Positions 18,301-26,102 of a DNA stretch of 64,000 nucleotides are shown piece after piece. The stretch lies in contig DATANR010000168.1 in the NCBI GenBank assembly GCA_036266155.1, positions 13,782 to 77,781 on the forward strand. Direction: 5' to 3'. Under the pieces are notes generated by a model that was not told the origin of the DNA, searched no databases, and was given only the letters and a program-made list of their open reading frames with translations. Numbering within the stretch: the stretch's first letter is position 1; each line of letters starts with the position of its first letter. The stretch comes from SIAJ01 sp036266155. GTDB lineage: Bacteria; Planctomycetota; Planctomycetia; Gemmatales; Gemmataceae. The translations under genes were made by a program, and so were the position numbers.

Positions 18301-21300
18301 ACAGCCGGACCGCTGCCATCGCTCCCGCCCCGGCCGCTGCCTCCATCACCCGGCCCCGCTCGACGGCTAGCCGGAGGAAGGTCGGGCGGTCGACCGCGCC
18401 CGCCGCGTGCAAAGCAGTCAACTCTCCGAAGCTGTGGCCGGCGGCCCACCCGGGCCGCAAGCCGAGCCGAACGAGCAGGTCAAGCCACCCACACCCGATT
18501 GCCCCGATCGCGGGCTGGGCCGTGCCAGTCCGGGCGAGTGCGTCCCGCCGCTGTGCCTTCGCGGCGTCGGTGACTGCGGCTGGTGGCCAGATGAGTTGAT
18601 GAAGGTCGGCCCCGGCCACCCCGGCGGCGGCGATGACCGCGGCCGGCAACTCGGGGGCGTACAGCGCGGCTTCCCGGCACATGCCCGGGGCGACCGTCCC
18701 CTGGCCAGGGAACAGAAGCGCTACCGGGCCGTCTCCAGAGGTGCCGAGGTACGTCCCAGCGGGCAGGTCGCCGGTACGACCGTCTAGGCGGCAGAGTAGG
18801 GCGTCGATCGCGTCCTGGAGTTGCCCTACGGTGCCCGCCACGACCGCGGCAGTCCGGGCCGCCGGCCCCGCCGACCGGGATTCTTCAGACAGGGTGTACG
18901 CCAGGTCGCGCAGCCGGGGGGCGGGCTCCCGGGAGGCCGCAGCTCGCACCCGTCGCAGCCCCGCCCGCAGCCGGTCGTCGTCCATCCCAGCGACAACCAC
19001 CAGTTCGCCCGGCCAGTCGTCCGCCCCGGCCGGTGCGGCCGCCCCTCGGTATTCCTCCAAGACGGTGTGGAAGTTCGTTCCGCCGAACCCGAATGCGGAT
19101 ACCCCAGCGAGCCGGGGGGCCGGACCGGGGGGCCACGGCCGGGCTTCATCCGGGAGGTACACCGGGCTGTTTGGCTCGTTCAGCGGGCCAAGTGGGTCGC
19201 CGACCCCAGCGTGCGGCGGGAGCACCCGGTGGTGCAGCGCGAGCGCGCACTTGAGCAGTCCGACCAGCCCGGCCGCCGCCTTGGTGTGCCCGACCAGGGA
19301 CTTCGCCGACCCGACAGCGACCGCCCCAGCCGCCGCCCCCGGTCCCAGCCAGCGCACAAGCGTCTCCAGTTCAGTCCGGTCGCCGAGGGCAGTGCCCGTC
19401 CCGTGGGCCTCATATAGCCCGAGCCGGTCCGGCCTGACCCCCGCACGAGCGTAGGCCCGATCCAGAGCCAGCCGCTGACCGTCGGACTTGGGGGCTGTAA
19501 GCCCCTGTCCCCGACCGTCGCTCGATCCGCCGGTGCCCTGAATCACCGCATAGATGCGGTCCCCGTCCCGCTCGGCGTCCTCCAGCCGCTTGAGCAAGAG
19601 CCCGACAAACCCCTCGCCAAGCACTATCCCGTTCGCCCCCTCGTAAAACGCCCGGACCCGGCCGTCAGGGGACAAGGCACGGGTCTTGCTGAAGCACAAG
19701 TATGTGAACGGGGTGACGCCCGCTTCCGCTCCGGTCACGAGTGCGAGGTCGGCCCGGCCGTCGAGCAGTTCCCGGACCCCGAGGTCGACCGCTGCTAGGC
19801 CGGACGCACAAGCCGCGTCGACTGCATAGTTCGGGCCGCCGAAGTCGAACCGGCTGGCCACCCTGCCAGCTACCACGTTCGTCAGAATGCCGGGGAACGA
19901 CTCCTCAGACCATTCGGGCAACCGGGCCAGGACGTCGGACGCGGCCTGGGGTTCGCACACTCCGAGAGTGCTGCGAGTGATTAGAAACTCCTCCAGATCC
20001 GCCATGCAGCTAACCGCGGCCACAACCGCGGTCCGGGATCGATCGAATTCGCCGTCCGCGTATCCAGCGTCCTCTAACGCTCGCCGGGCGACCTCCAGGG
20101 CGAGCAGTTGCATCGGGGAGATGGATTTGAGCGACCGCGGCGGGATGCCATACCTGATCGGGTCGAACGGGACTTCGTCGAGGAATGCACCCCACTTCGA
20201 GTACGACTTGTCCGCCGCCCTCGGGTCCGGGTCGTAATATCGCCGCCAGTCCCATCGGCGGGCAGGAACCTCGGTCACCGTGTCCACCTTGTCGAGCAGG
20301 TTCCGCCAGAACCGACCGACATCCTGTGCACCGGGCAATAGGCAACTCGCCCCGATGATCGCCACCCGGGCCGGTCGCGCGACGGCGGCAGGTAGCGTCG
20401 AGCCACCGGCTGACCCGGCGAGCAGCCGCACGGACCCGGCGGAGACTTCCTCGTGCAGCCCGGCCAAGTCGGTCACTTCGGTCCGGAGGGTGGCGGCCGC
20501 CCCCATCATGTACATCCCCTGGGTCTGCCGGTCGCGCCGGTCCACGGCCGCCAGCCGGTCCGAGTTTCGGACCAGGCCCTTTGAAGCCACCCGGGCGCGG
20601 CCGAGGGTCAGCCGCTCCAACTCGTCGGCCACCGCGGCCGGCGGCCGGCCCTCGGACTGGAGCTTGGCCTTCGCCTTCTCGAACTCGGCCGCGAATGGGG
20701 ACACGGCGCATCGGATTGCGTGCCCGGGGCCGACTACCAGTTCGACCGTCTCCCGACAGCCGACCGCCTGTTCTTGGAAGTCCGGGACGATAGCCCCGGA
20801 CACGACCGCCTCCCGGGTGAACAGATAGGCGGTGCCCATCAGCACTCCGACCTTTAACCCAGCCGCAGTGAGCGGGGCGGCGAGGGCGGCGACCATTCCC
20901 GCGGACCGGCCGTCGTGGACCCCGCCTGCGAACAAGACGTACGTCCGGGCAGCCTGACCCGGGTCAGTAATTGCGAGTTCCCGGAGTACATCGGCGACCG
21001 CCTGCCAGAGAGCGAAGCTGGTCATCGGCCCGACATGACCGCCGCACTCCGCCCCTTCTAGCACAAATCGCCGCACCCCCTGCTCCCAGAACGACCGGAC
21101 AAGCACGGGGGACGGAGCGTGGACGTATGTCGGGATACCTTGGGCTTCTAGCTCGGCCGCCTGGTCCGGGCGGCCACCGGCGATCAGGGCGAACGGCGGG
21201 CGGGCCAGCTTCACCTCGGCGAGTTGCTCCCGCCACCGGTCCGGGTCAATGAACCCGAGCAGTCCGACGCCCCACGGCCGGTTCCCGACCGCCTGCCGCG

Positions 21301-22387
21301 TCTCTATCAGCAGATTGCGGGTCTGGTCGCGGTCGAGCAAGGCGAGGGCGAGGAACGGAAGCCCGCCGGCGGCAGCAACCGCGGCCGCGAATTCGGCCCG
21401 GTCGCTCACCCGGGTCATCGGCCCCTGGACGACTGGGTAGCGGGTGCCGTGGGCGGCTGCGAACTGCGACCCCGGGCCGAGCGGAGCGAGGCGGGCGGCG
21501 GCAGCCACCTGCCCGTCCGTCTGCTCCATCAACGCACGGATAAACCGTCCGGCCGTCTTGTACTTTCGAGCGAGTGGCCCAGCGGAAGCGATCGCCTGCC
21601 CGACTGGCCAAGCGAATCGATCCGGCGGCCCCCAACCGACCTGCGTCCCGACGTGGCCGGCCGCGTCTGGCTGGGCAGCAAGCCGGGCGGCCGCGGGCAG
21701 GTCCGGCCGGACCGCCACGCGCCATCCAGCCGACGGAGGGCCGACGCGCTTGCAGTCCGCCCCGCTCAGCCGTTCCAGGACTGCCCGCCACGCCGCCGGC
21801 AACGGCGACTCTCGCATCAGCCACAGCTGTTCTTCGAGCACGACGCCCGCCGCCCCGGCCGCTCGACAGGCGGCGGCGGTGTCCGGCCCTATCCCGCCTT
21901 GCACGAGGAATGGCCGTTCGTGGGCGGCCAACCGCTGGGCGAGCAGGTAGGCCGAGTCCGGGCCGACTCGACCACCACACTCCGCCCCCCGGGCGACCCA
22001 CCCGGTGATCCCGGACACGTCGGCCACCGCCGCGACCCGCCGGCCGTCCGAGACCTCCAGCCAGACCTGTCGGCCGTCGGCCGCCGCGCCGGATATGGCG
22101 ACGCCGAGATTGTCAGTCGGCCAGTCGTGGATGACGAGCCAATGGGGCTTACCGTGCAGAAGGGCCAGGAGTTCGACGTGAGCGGCGAGTTGGTCCGCAG
22201 GCACCCGTAATCCGACTGGCCGCTCGATCGGGATCGCGTCGAGAACGGCGGTCAGCGCGGCCGCTTGACCCGTCGTCGGCAGTCCGATGTCTAGCAGCGG
22301 TATGCCGCCAGCACGGGCCGTGGCGACCGCTAGTCCCGGATGCGGCCAGCTGAGCGGGGTGACACTGGCGCAAATGAATGGGCTCAT
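15332..22387 (-). CDS. Multidomain Pfa-like iterative acyl/polyketide synthase (ER-ER-KS-AT-ACP-KR)
   Basis: 2351 residues. Two FabK/nitronate-monooxygenase-type TIM barrels come first. Barrel 1 (about 1-210) has GAECGGRVG and GGIGPDTAAACR but looks shortened. Barrel 2 (about 315-610) has VVQGPMTRV, EGAECGGHVG and FAGGVHDGRSAGM. The KS (about 674-1100) has Cys860 in VDAACASGLAA, EAHGTGTALGD and KSLVGHTKAAAG, so its catalytic triad is intact. The AT (about 1190-1500) has Ser1319 in GHSFGELTAL. A single ACP has Ser1739 in DLGLDSLKRLEIL. The KR (about 1800-2300) has an NADPH loop GGASGI and Tyr2234 in GQTDYAAANE. No chain-length factor, DH or thioesterase is present; the DH is on the AT-DH protein. 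Expected product: a highly reduced long chain built iteratively. Confidence 0.93.
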   Translation of the reverse strand: MSPFICASVTPLSWPHPGLAVATARAGGIPLLDIGLPTTGQAAALTAVLDAIPIERPVGLRVPADQLAAHVELLALLHGKPHWLVIHDWPTDNLGVAISGAAADGRQVWLEVSDGRRVAAVADVSGITGWVARGAECGGRVGPDSAYLLAQRLAAHERPFLVQGGIGPDTAAACRAAGAAGVVLEEQLWLMRESPLPAAWRAVLERLSGADCKRVGPPSAGWRVAVRPDLPAAARLAAQPDAAGHVGTQVGWGPPDRFAWPVGQAIASAGPLARKYKTAGRFIRALMEQTDGQVAAAARLAPLGPGSQFAAAHGTRYPVVQGPMTRVSDRAEFAAAVAAAGGLPFLALALLDRDQTRNLLIETRQAVGNRPWGVGLLGFIDPDRWREQLAEVKLARPPFALIAGGRPDQAAELEAQGIPTYVHAPSPVLVRSFWEQGVRRFVLEGAECGGHVGPMTSFALWQAVADVLRELAITDPGQAARTYVLFAGGVHDGRSAGMVAALAAPLTAAGLKVGVLMGTAYLFTREAVVSGAIVPDFQEQAVGCRETVELVVGPGHAIRCAVSPFAAEFEKAKAKLQSEGRPPAAVADELERLTLGRARVASKGLVRNSDRLAAVDRRDRQTQGMYMMGAAATLRTEVTDLAGLHEEVSAGSVRLLAGSAGGSTLPAAVARPARVAIIGASCLLPGAQDVGRFWRNLLDKVDTVTEVPARRWDWRRYYDPDPRAADKSYSKWGAFLDEVPFDPIRYGIPPRSLKSISPMQLLALEVARRALEDAGYADGEFDRSRTAVVAAVSCMADLEEFLITRSTLGVCEPQAASDVLARLPEWSEESFPGILTNVVAGRVASRFDFGGPNYAVDAACASGLAAVDLGVRELLDGRADLALVTGAEAGVTPFTYLCFSKTRALSPDGRVRAFYEGANGIVLGEGFVGLLLKRLEDAERDGDRIYAVIQGTGGSSDGRGQGLTAPKSDGQRLALDRAYARAGVRPDRLGLYEAHGTGTALGDRTELETLVRWLGPGAAAGAVAVGSAKSLVGHTKAAAGLVGLLKCALALHHRVLPPHAGVGDPLGPLNEPNSPVYLPDEARPWPPGPAPRLAGVSAFGFGGTNFHTVLEEYRGAAAPAGADDWPGELVVVAGMDDDRLRAGLRRVRAAASREPAPRLRDLAYTLSEESRSAGPAARTAAVVAGTVGQLQDAIDALLCRLDGRTGDLPAGTYLGTSGDGPVALLFPGQGTVAPGMCREAALYAPELPAAVIAAAGVAGADLHQLIWPPAAVTDAAKAQRRDALARTGTAQPAIGAIGCGWLDLLVRLGLRPGWAAGHSFGELTALHAAGAVDRPTFLRLAVERGRVMEAAAGAGAMAAVRLSRAELVARLQDAPDLALANHNSPSQCVVSGPADRVDGFIADLAAEKVAASRLTVTAAFHSPQMRPTREPWAAALAAHRFAAPTFLVTTAGGDPYAPDPAAVCSSLARQIEGPVDFVRQVEHLYRAGARVFVEAGPGDVLSGLVRQILAGLADVVTVPLDRGGWRGFLGAVGELVTHGAALDWTALFHARDCRIVELDRAVATPATDWLVDGGRVRHRDEPVGSVGREPLVTADTPIPRVTTVAHRSATPGANEDLAGDDVLTAYHEYQETMRRFLSTQEKVMARMLDRVDGTNGFHGQDFTGTYGTNGAQTTEQSLTNVGRKLPPARPVPAADPAVTWAEPRAALGELTALVSSYTGYPPEVLNPDQDIEGDLGLDSLKRLEILSEVQKRLPTAVANRLRDRMDQLSRVRSLRGMTQFIIAEFTAVGGAAIPTPAAVASELPTAARSSSGCPRLVIRATSKPLTDAHKPLTPGLVLVTEDRLGAADALTAELRFAGVVPHLIPLTALADPAALRQAVDDARLRHGPVRAVVHLAPLAPPTDPADADGWRHEARIQTKGLFHLLQLVASEPEEKGGGPPVVAATRFGGHWGRDGAGGLAPPGGGVHGLLRAYGAECSVATRTVDFDDTMTSTGLARCVLAELTADGDEPEVGYPKGQRTVCTAVRAPVVRTQPRDWRLGPGAVLLATGGASGITAELVAELAAPGVRLVLVGQSADGDPELADYPDANPAGLRKVLVGATLARGELAVPAAIEHRVRREVRHRSRLARLANFRSTGAEVEYYAVDVRDGSAFGQLIEDVYARHGRIDAVIHGAGRIEDTRLADKTSESYDRVFDTKVESALTLTRNLNPTGLKWVALLGSVSGRFGNPGQTDYAAANELLNRAAWGMARRWPATRVVCLNWGPWRAEGMADAPTLRRLAVAGIRPIEPAAGRAFFADELAYGSPDDVEVIAGDGPWAADEPGESLASVLEVGLLLMSLQVSSPGLARGGS

Positions 22388-22393
22388 GCGGTG

Positions 22394-22735
22394 CTAACTC
22401 GATGGTGTCGGGTCGTCAGACGAAGAGGAGAATACGAATGTCCGCAGCAGCTCGACGGCGTCCCGGACGGGGTGAATCTCGGCGTCTGTGATCCCGAAAC
22501 TGGTGAGCTGCTCGCGGACTGTCTGAAGGTCGTCGGCGGTGACGATAGCCGCCAACCCGCCGCTTACCAACCCGTACAACCCGTCGATCGTCCCTTTTCG
22601 TTTTCCTTTTTCGAGGGCGGCCACTAGACTTTCCACTCGTTCCGGGGTAAGCTCGGCGCGAAAACTCGCTTGCCGGCCCCTTGATAAAATGAGCACCTTT
22701 TGCGGCATGGTGGCACACCCGTTCGCAGTCGACAT
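22394..22735 (-). CDS. Small alpha/beta protein heading the synthase operon
   Basis: 113 residues (or 104 from an ATG at 22708). The body (MPQKVLILSRGRQASF, then LVAALEKGKRKGTIDGLYGL and GGLAAIVTADDLQTVREQLTSFG) looks like a small ferredoxin-like alpha/beta fold of the muconolactone-isomerase or YCII type. I cannot assign a family with confidence. It ends 6 bases before the synthase start, so it is the first gene of the operon. It could be a cyclase-like or chaperone-like accessory, or a regulator. The tail is Ser/Asp-rich. Confidence 0.6.
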   Translation of the reverse strand: MSTANGCATMPQKVLILSRGRQASFRAELTPERVESLVAALEKGKRKGTIDGLYGLVSGGLAAIVTADDLQTVREQLTSFGITDAEIHPVRDAVELLRTFVFSSSSDDPTPSS

Positions 22736-22876
22736 CCCCGGCTGCTGGGCCCACGTTCGTGCGGTCTAGTTGTTACCTGCACCAGGCTTTCAGATACTAT
22801 GAGTGACGATATCGGTTGTCTATTTCACGGGCGCCAGATTGTTGCGCATGCCTATTGAATCCATGATCGAGGGGCA
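22736..22876. promoter_or_regulatory. Divergent promoter region of the island
   Basis: These 141 bases separate the minus-strand synthase operon from the plus-strand GINT1-like operon, so both must be started here or inside the small first gene. GAGGGG lies just before ATG 22877. I see no convincing sigma-70 or sigma-54 box pair and no clear operator palindrome. The assignment rests on gene orientation. Confidence 0.5.
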
Positions 22877-23752
22877 ATGAAAGGCTCGTTCTACCGGCCC
22901 GAGGCGAACGTCAGGTGGTCGATCGGGATCTACACGGGGGCGGACTGGCGGCGACTCGAGCCGGCCCCTGGGTTGGCCCACCCTGTGCTGACTCCCGAGC
23001 ACGTCACGGATGGCCGGTCCCGCCTCGTCGCGGACCCATTCCTCGTCCGCGAGGAAGGCGGGTGGTACATGTTCTTCGAGACCCTGGACCCGGCTGTCGG
23101 TCGCGGCGAGATCGCCTACGCCACCAGCGCGGACGGGCTCACTTGGCGGTACGGTGGCGTCGTGCTCCGGGAGCCGTTCCACCTCTCGTATCCGCGCGTG
23201 TTCCGGTGGGAGGGGAGGTATTACATGACTCCCGAGACCCGCCAAGCCCACGCCGTCCGGCTATACACGGCAGTTGACTTCCCCACCCGCTGGTCGTTCG
23301 CCGGCTCGCTCGTGCACGGCTATCTCGCCGATCCGACAGTGCTGGACCACGATGGCCGGTTCTGGCTGTTCGCCCAGCGTGGGCTGGATGAGATGCGGCT
23401 GTATGTTGCCGATCGGCCTGTCGGCCCGTGGCGGGAGCACCCGGTCAGCCCGGTCTACGTCGGGGACCGTAGCCGGTCCCGCCCTGCAGGGCCTGTGCTC
23501 GCGGACTCTGGCCGGCTGTACCGGCTCGCCCAGGACGCCATTCCGCACTACGGACATAGCATACGGGCGTTCGAGATCGAACGGCTCACCGAGACCGAGT
23601 ACCGGGAGCACCCGGTCGACGGCGGCCCGGTCCTGACAGCCAGCCGGCGCGGCTGGAACGCAATGGGTATGCACCACCTAGACGCTCATCAGACGGACAC
23701 TGGCAATTGGCTGGCGGCGGTAGATGGGGCGACCCTGGAGTTGGCCCAATGA
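22877..23752 (+). CDS. GINT1 N-terminal-like five-bladed beta-propeller (GH43-like) protein
   Basis: 291 residues closely patterned on the N-terminal domain of plant glucosamine inositolphosphorylceramide transferase 1, a GH43-like propeller. Diagnostic stretches are WSIGIYTG, VADPFLVREEGGWYMFFET, GEIAYATSADGLTW, FHLSYPRVFRWEGRYYMTPE and DPTVLDHDGRFWLFA. In bacteria this domain often sits beside glycosyltransferases and is thought to bind or transfer sugar on lipids. There is no signal peptide, so it is cytoplasmic. Its stop overlaps the GT4 start (ATGA). Confidence 0.85.
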   Translation: MKGSFYRPEANVRWSIGIYTGADWRRLEPAPGLAHPVLTPEHVTDGRSRLVADPFLVREEGGWYMFFETLDPAVGRGEIAYATSADGLTWRYGGVVLREPFHLSYPRVFRWEGRYYMTPETRQAHAVRLYTAVDFPTRWSFAGSLVHGYLADPTVLDHDGRFWLFAQRGLDEMRLYVADRPVGPWREHPVSPVYVGDRSRSRPAGPVLADSGRLYRLAQDAIPHYGHSIRAFEIERLTETEYREHPVDGGPVLTASRRGWNAMGMHHLDAHQTDTGNWLAAVDGATLELAQ

Positions 23753-24882
23753 CGGACGGCGGCCCGGTCTGCCTAATCCCGAGCACGTATCCGCCGGTTG
23801 CCGGTGGGGTGGCGACGTCCGCCCGTCGGCTGGCCGAGTTCCTAGCCGGAGCCGGTTACCGGGTTCACGTCATCACTCCGGCTCCGCAGTTGGACGTGGG
23901 CGCGTCGGTCGCGGACGAGGACGGCATACGAGTCCACCGGATTGGCGGTGACCCGTTCTCCACCGGGGACTGGACTGGGCTCTCCCTCCGCCGGTACACG
24001 CGGGAGCTGGATAGGGAAATCGGATTTCGGATGTTCCACGGGTTCTACCTATCGGTCGCCCAGGCGTGTGCGTCCGCGGCGAACCAACCTGGCCGGCCCC
24101 GTCGGCCGTACGTCCTCAGCGTCCGGGGAAACGACGCAATCACCTTGATGGATCACCCCGGGCTGCGGGGGATGATCCTGACCGCCCTCGCAAAGGCAAC
24201 CTGGGTGACATGCGTGAACCGGACTTACCTGGACCGGCTGCTCAGCGAGGTTGACCTCATCGGCCGGTGTTCGGTCATTTACAACGGATTTGAGCCACTG
24301 GTGCTGGGGCCGGCAAGGCCGCGCCCGACCAGCGGGCTCGTGGGCACGGTCGGCGAGTTCCGGCCGGTGAAGGACGTGCCGCTACTCATCCGGGCGTACG
24401 CCGCTCTCCCTATTGAACTCCGCCGTGGGCTGCGGCTGATCGGGTACTTTGCCAGCCAGGAGGAGGAGGTCTGGTCGAATATGCTGATCGACGAGTTCGG
24501 GCTAGCGGGGGAAACGCGGCTCACTGGGCGGTTCACCCGCGACGCCTTGCCAGGGCACCTGTCTGAGCTCGGGGTGTACGTACAGTCGTCGTCATTTGAA
24601 GGGCTGCCAAACGCGCTGCTGGAGGCGGCGTCGGTCGGCATTCCGCTGGTGGCGACCGCGGTCGGCGGAATGGCCGAGATCATCGAGGACGGACGGACCG
24701 GACTGCTCGTCCCTTACGGCGACCCGCGGGCGCTGTCGGCCGCTATCCAACGAGTGATCGAATACCCGGCACTAGCCGGCGAGTTGGCCGCCGGGGCGGC
24801 CCGGCTGGCAGGCCAGTTTAGCGCCATCGTTGAGCGGGCAGCGTGGTTGGAGTTGTACGACCGGCTCCTCGCCTCCCCCTGA
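23749..24882 (+). CDS. GT4-family glycosyltransferase
   Basis: About 377 residues, GT-B fold. The N-terminus is VCLIPSTYPPVAGGVATSARRLAEFL, a typical GT4 acceptor-side loop. The donor side has GTVGEFRPVKDVPLLIRA and the EX7E-type motif SSSFEGLPNALLEAASVGIPLVAT, with GGMAEIIEDGRTGLLVP. The ATG at 23749 overlaps the preceding stop; an upstream ATG at 23707 lies inside the preceding gene. It probably extends the glycan head group. The donor sugar is not predictable. Confidence 0.9.
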   Translation: MTDGGPVCLIPSTYPPVAGGVATSARRLAEFLAGAGYRVHVITPAPQLDVGASVADEDGIRVHRIGGDPFSTGDWTGLSLRRYTRELDREIGFRMFHGFYLSVAQACASAANQPGRPRRPYVLSVRGNDAITLMDHPGLRGMILTALAKATWVTCVNRTYLDRLLSEVDLIGRCSVIYNGFEPLVLGPARPRPTSGLVGTVGEFRPVKDVPLLIRAYAALPIELRRGLRLIGYFASQEEEVWSNMLIDEFGLAGETRLTGRFTRDALPGHLSELGVYVQSSSFEGLPNALLEAASVGIPLVATAVGGMAEIIEDGRTGLLVPYGDPRALSAAIQRVIEYPALAGELAAGAARLAGQFSAIVERAAWLELYDRLLASP

Positions 24883-24900
24883 CCACCCGAGGGACCGCCG

Positions 24901-26079
24901 ATGTCGACCGTCCGCACCATTTACCTTAGCGACACCACTCTCCGCGACGGGGAGCAGATGCCAGGGGCCGCTCTCGCTCCTGGGGAGAAGGTAGAAATCG
25001 CGCGGGCGCTGGCCCGTGCCGGGGTCGCGTCCATCGACGCCGGATTCCCGGCGAGCGCAGCGTCCGAAGTGGAGGCCGTCCGCCGAATCGCTCGGGAGGT
25101 GCCGGGCCCGGTCATCTCCGCCCTTTGTCGAGTGCTCCCAGCGGACGTCGACCGGGCCGCAGAGGCGTTGGCTGACGTCCAGCCGGAATGCCGGGCGGTC
25201 AGCTTGTTCGTTGCGACGAGCCCGCTTCACCGGGAGAAGAAACTCCGCCGGTCGGTGCCCGAACTGCTCGGCATGGTCCGGGCCGCCGTGGAGTACGCCC
25301 GCCGGACGTTCCACCTTGTCGCATTCAGTCCAGAGGACGCGACGCGGACGGAGCCCGACGTGCTGTGCGCATTCTACCGGGAGGCGATTGACGCCGGAGC
25401 CCGGGCTGTCGGGTTCCCGGACACAGTGGGAGTGCTGGCCCCGGATCAAGTACGGGACACCCTCCGGATGCTCCAGGACCGGATTCCGGGTCTAGCGCGT
25501 GTGGCGGTCGTCGGCCACTTTCACAATGACCTAGGGCTGGCGACCGCGAACACGCTGGCGGCGCTTCGGGAGGGGGTAGCGTCCGCCCAGTGTACGGTGA
25601 ACGGGATCGGAGAGAGGGCTGGAAACACTCCGCTGGAAGAGATCGCGGTCGCATTGGCCCTGCACGGCCCGCGATGGGGCCTGGCGACGTCCATCGCCCT
25701 CGACCAGCTGCAGCCGCTCAGTCGGCTGGTGGCTAGGCTAACGGGCATTCCGTTGCCGGCGAACAAGGCTGTGGTCGGGGCGAACCAGTTCGCCACCGCC
25801 GCCGGTATCCATCAGGACGGTTTACTGAAGGATCAGGACACGTATCTGCCCTACCGTCCGGATCTGGTCGGGGCCGCGGGGGTGACGCTGGTTCTTGGCC
25901 GGCACAGCGGTCGAGCCGCTTTCGCGGCCAAGCTAGCGGCCCTTGGCCTGACCGCCGACGGTCCAATGCTCGACCGGCTGATCGAGTATGCGAAAGACGC
26001 CCCTAAAAGCGCGTGGGTGGACCCGGACGCTGTACTCCGCTCGGCGCACGCCGCGGCCCAGTCGTCCGGCTCAGTGTAG
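24901..26079 (+). CDS. Homocitrate/2-isopropylmalate synthase-like DRE-TIM enzyme without regulatory domain
   Basis: 392 residues. The DRE-TIM signature is LSDTTLRDGEQMPGAA at about residues 9-24, with a catalytic His pair in VVGHFHNDLGLATANTLAAL and NGIGERAGNTPLEEIA. HSGRAAF near the C-terminus matches the LeuA/NifV/FrbC subdomain region. At 392 residues it lacks the roughly 110-residue allosteric C-terminal domain of LeuA, as homocitrate synthases do. It condenses acetyl-CoA with a 2-oxo acid. It starts 18 bases after the GT4 gene, and no other leucine or lysine genes are nearby, so a dedicated role in making a starter or side-chain acid for the lipid is likely. Confidence 0.85.
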   Translation: MSTVRTIYLSDTTLRDGEQMPGAALAPGEKVEIARALARAGVASIDAGFPASAASEVEAVRRIAREVPGPVISALCRVLPADVDRAAEALADVQPECRAVSLFVATSPLHREKKLRRSVPELLGMVRAAVEYARRTFHLVAFSPEDATRTEPDVLCAFYREAIDAGARAVGFPDTVGVLAPDQVRDTLRMLQDRIPGLARVAVVGHFHNDLGLATANTLAALREGVASAQCTVNGIGERAGNTPLEEIAVALALHGPRWGLATSIALDQLQPLSRLVARLTGIPLPANKAVVGANQFATAAGIHQDGLLKDQDTYLPYRPDLVGAAGVTLVLGRHSGRAAFAAKLAALGLTADGPMLDRLIEYAKDAPKSAWVDPDAVLRSAHAAAQSSGSV

Positions 26080-26102
26080 CCCGCCCACCCAGGAGATACC
26101 GC

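Noticed and set aside
10650..22300. Long plus-strand open frames opposite the synthase genes
   Set aside because: They are Arg/Pro/Ser/Gly-rich shadows caused by high third-position GC; none shows a domain, and the minus-strand domains are complete.
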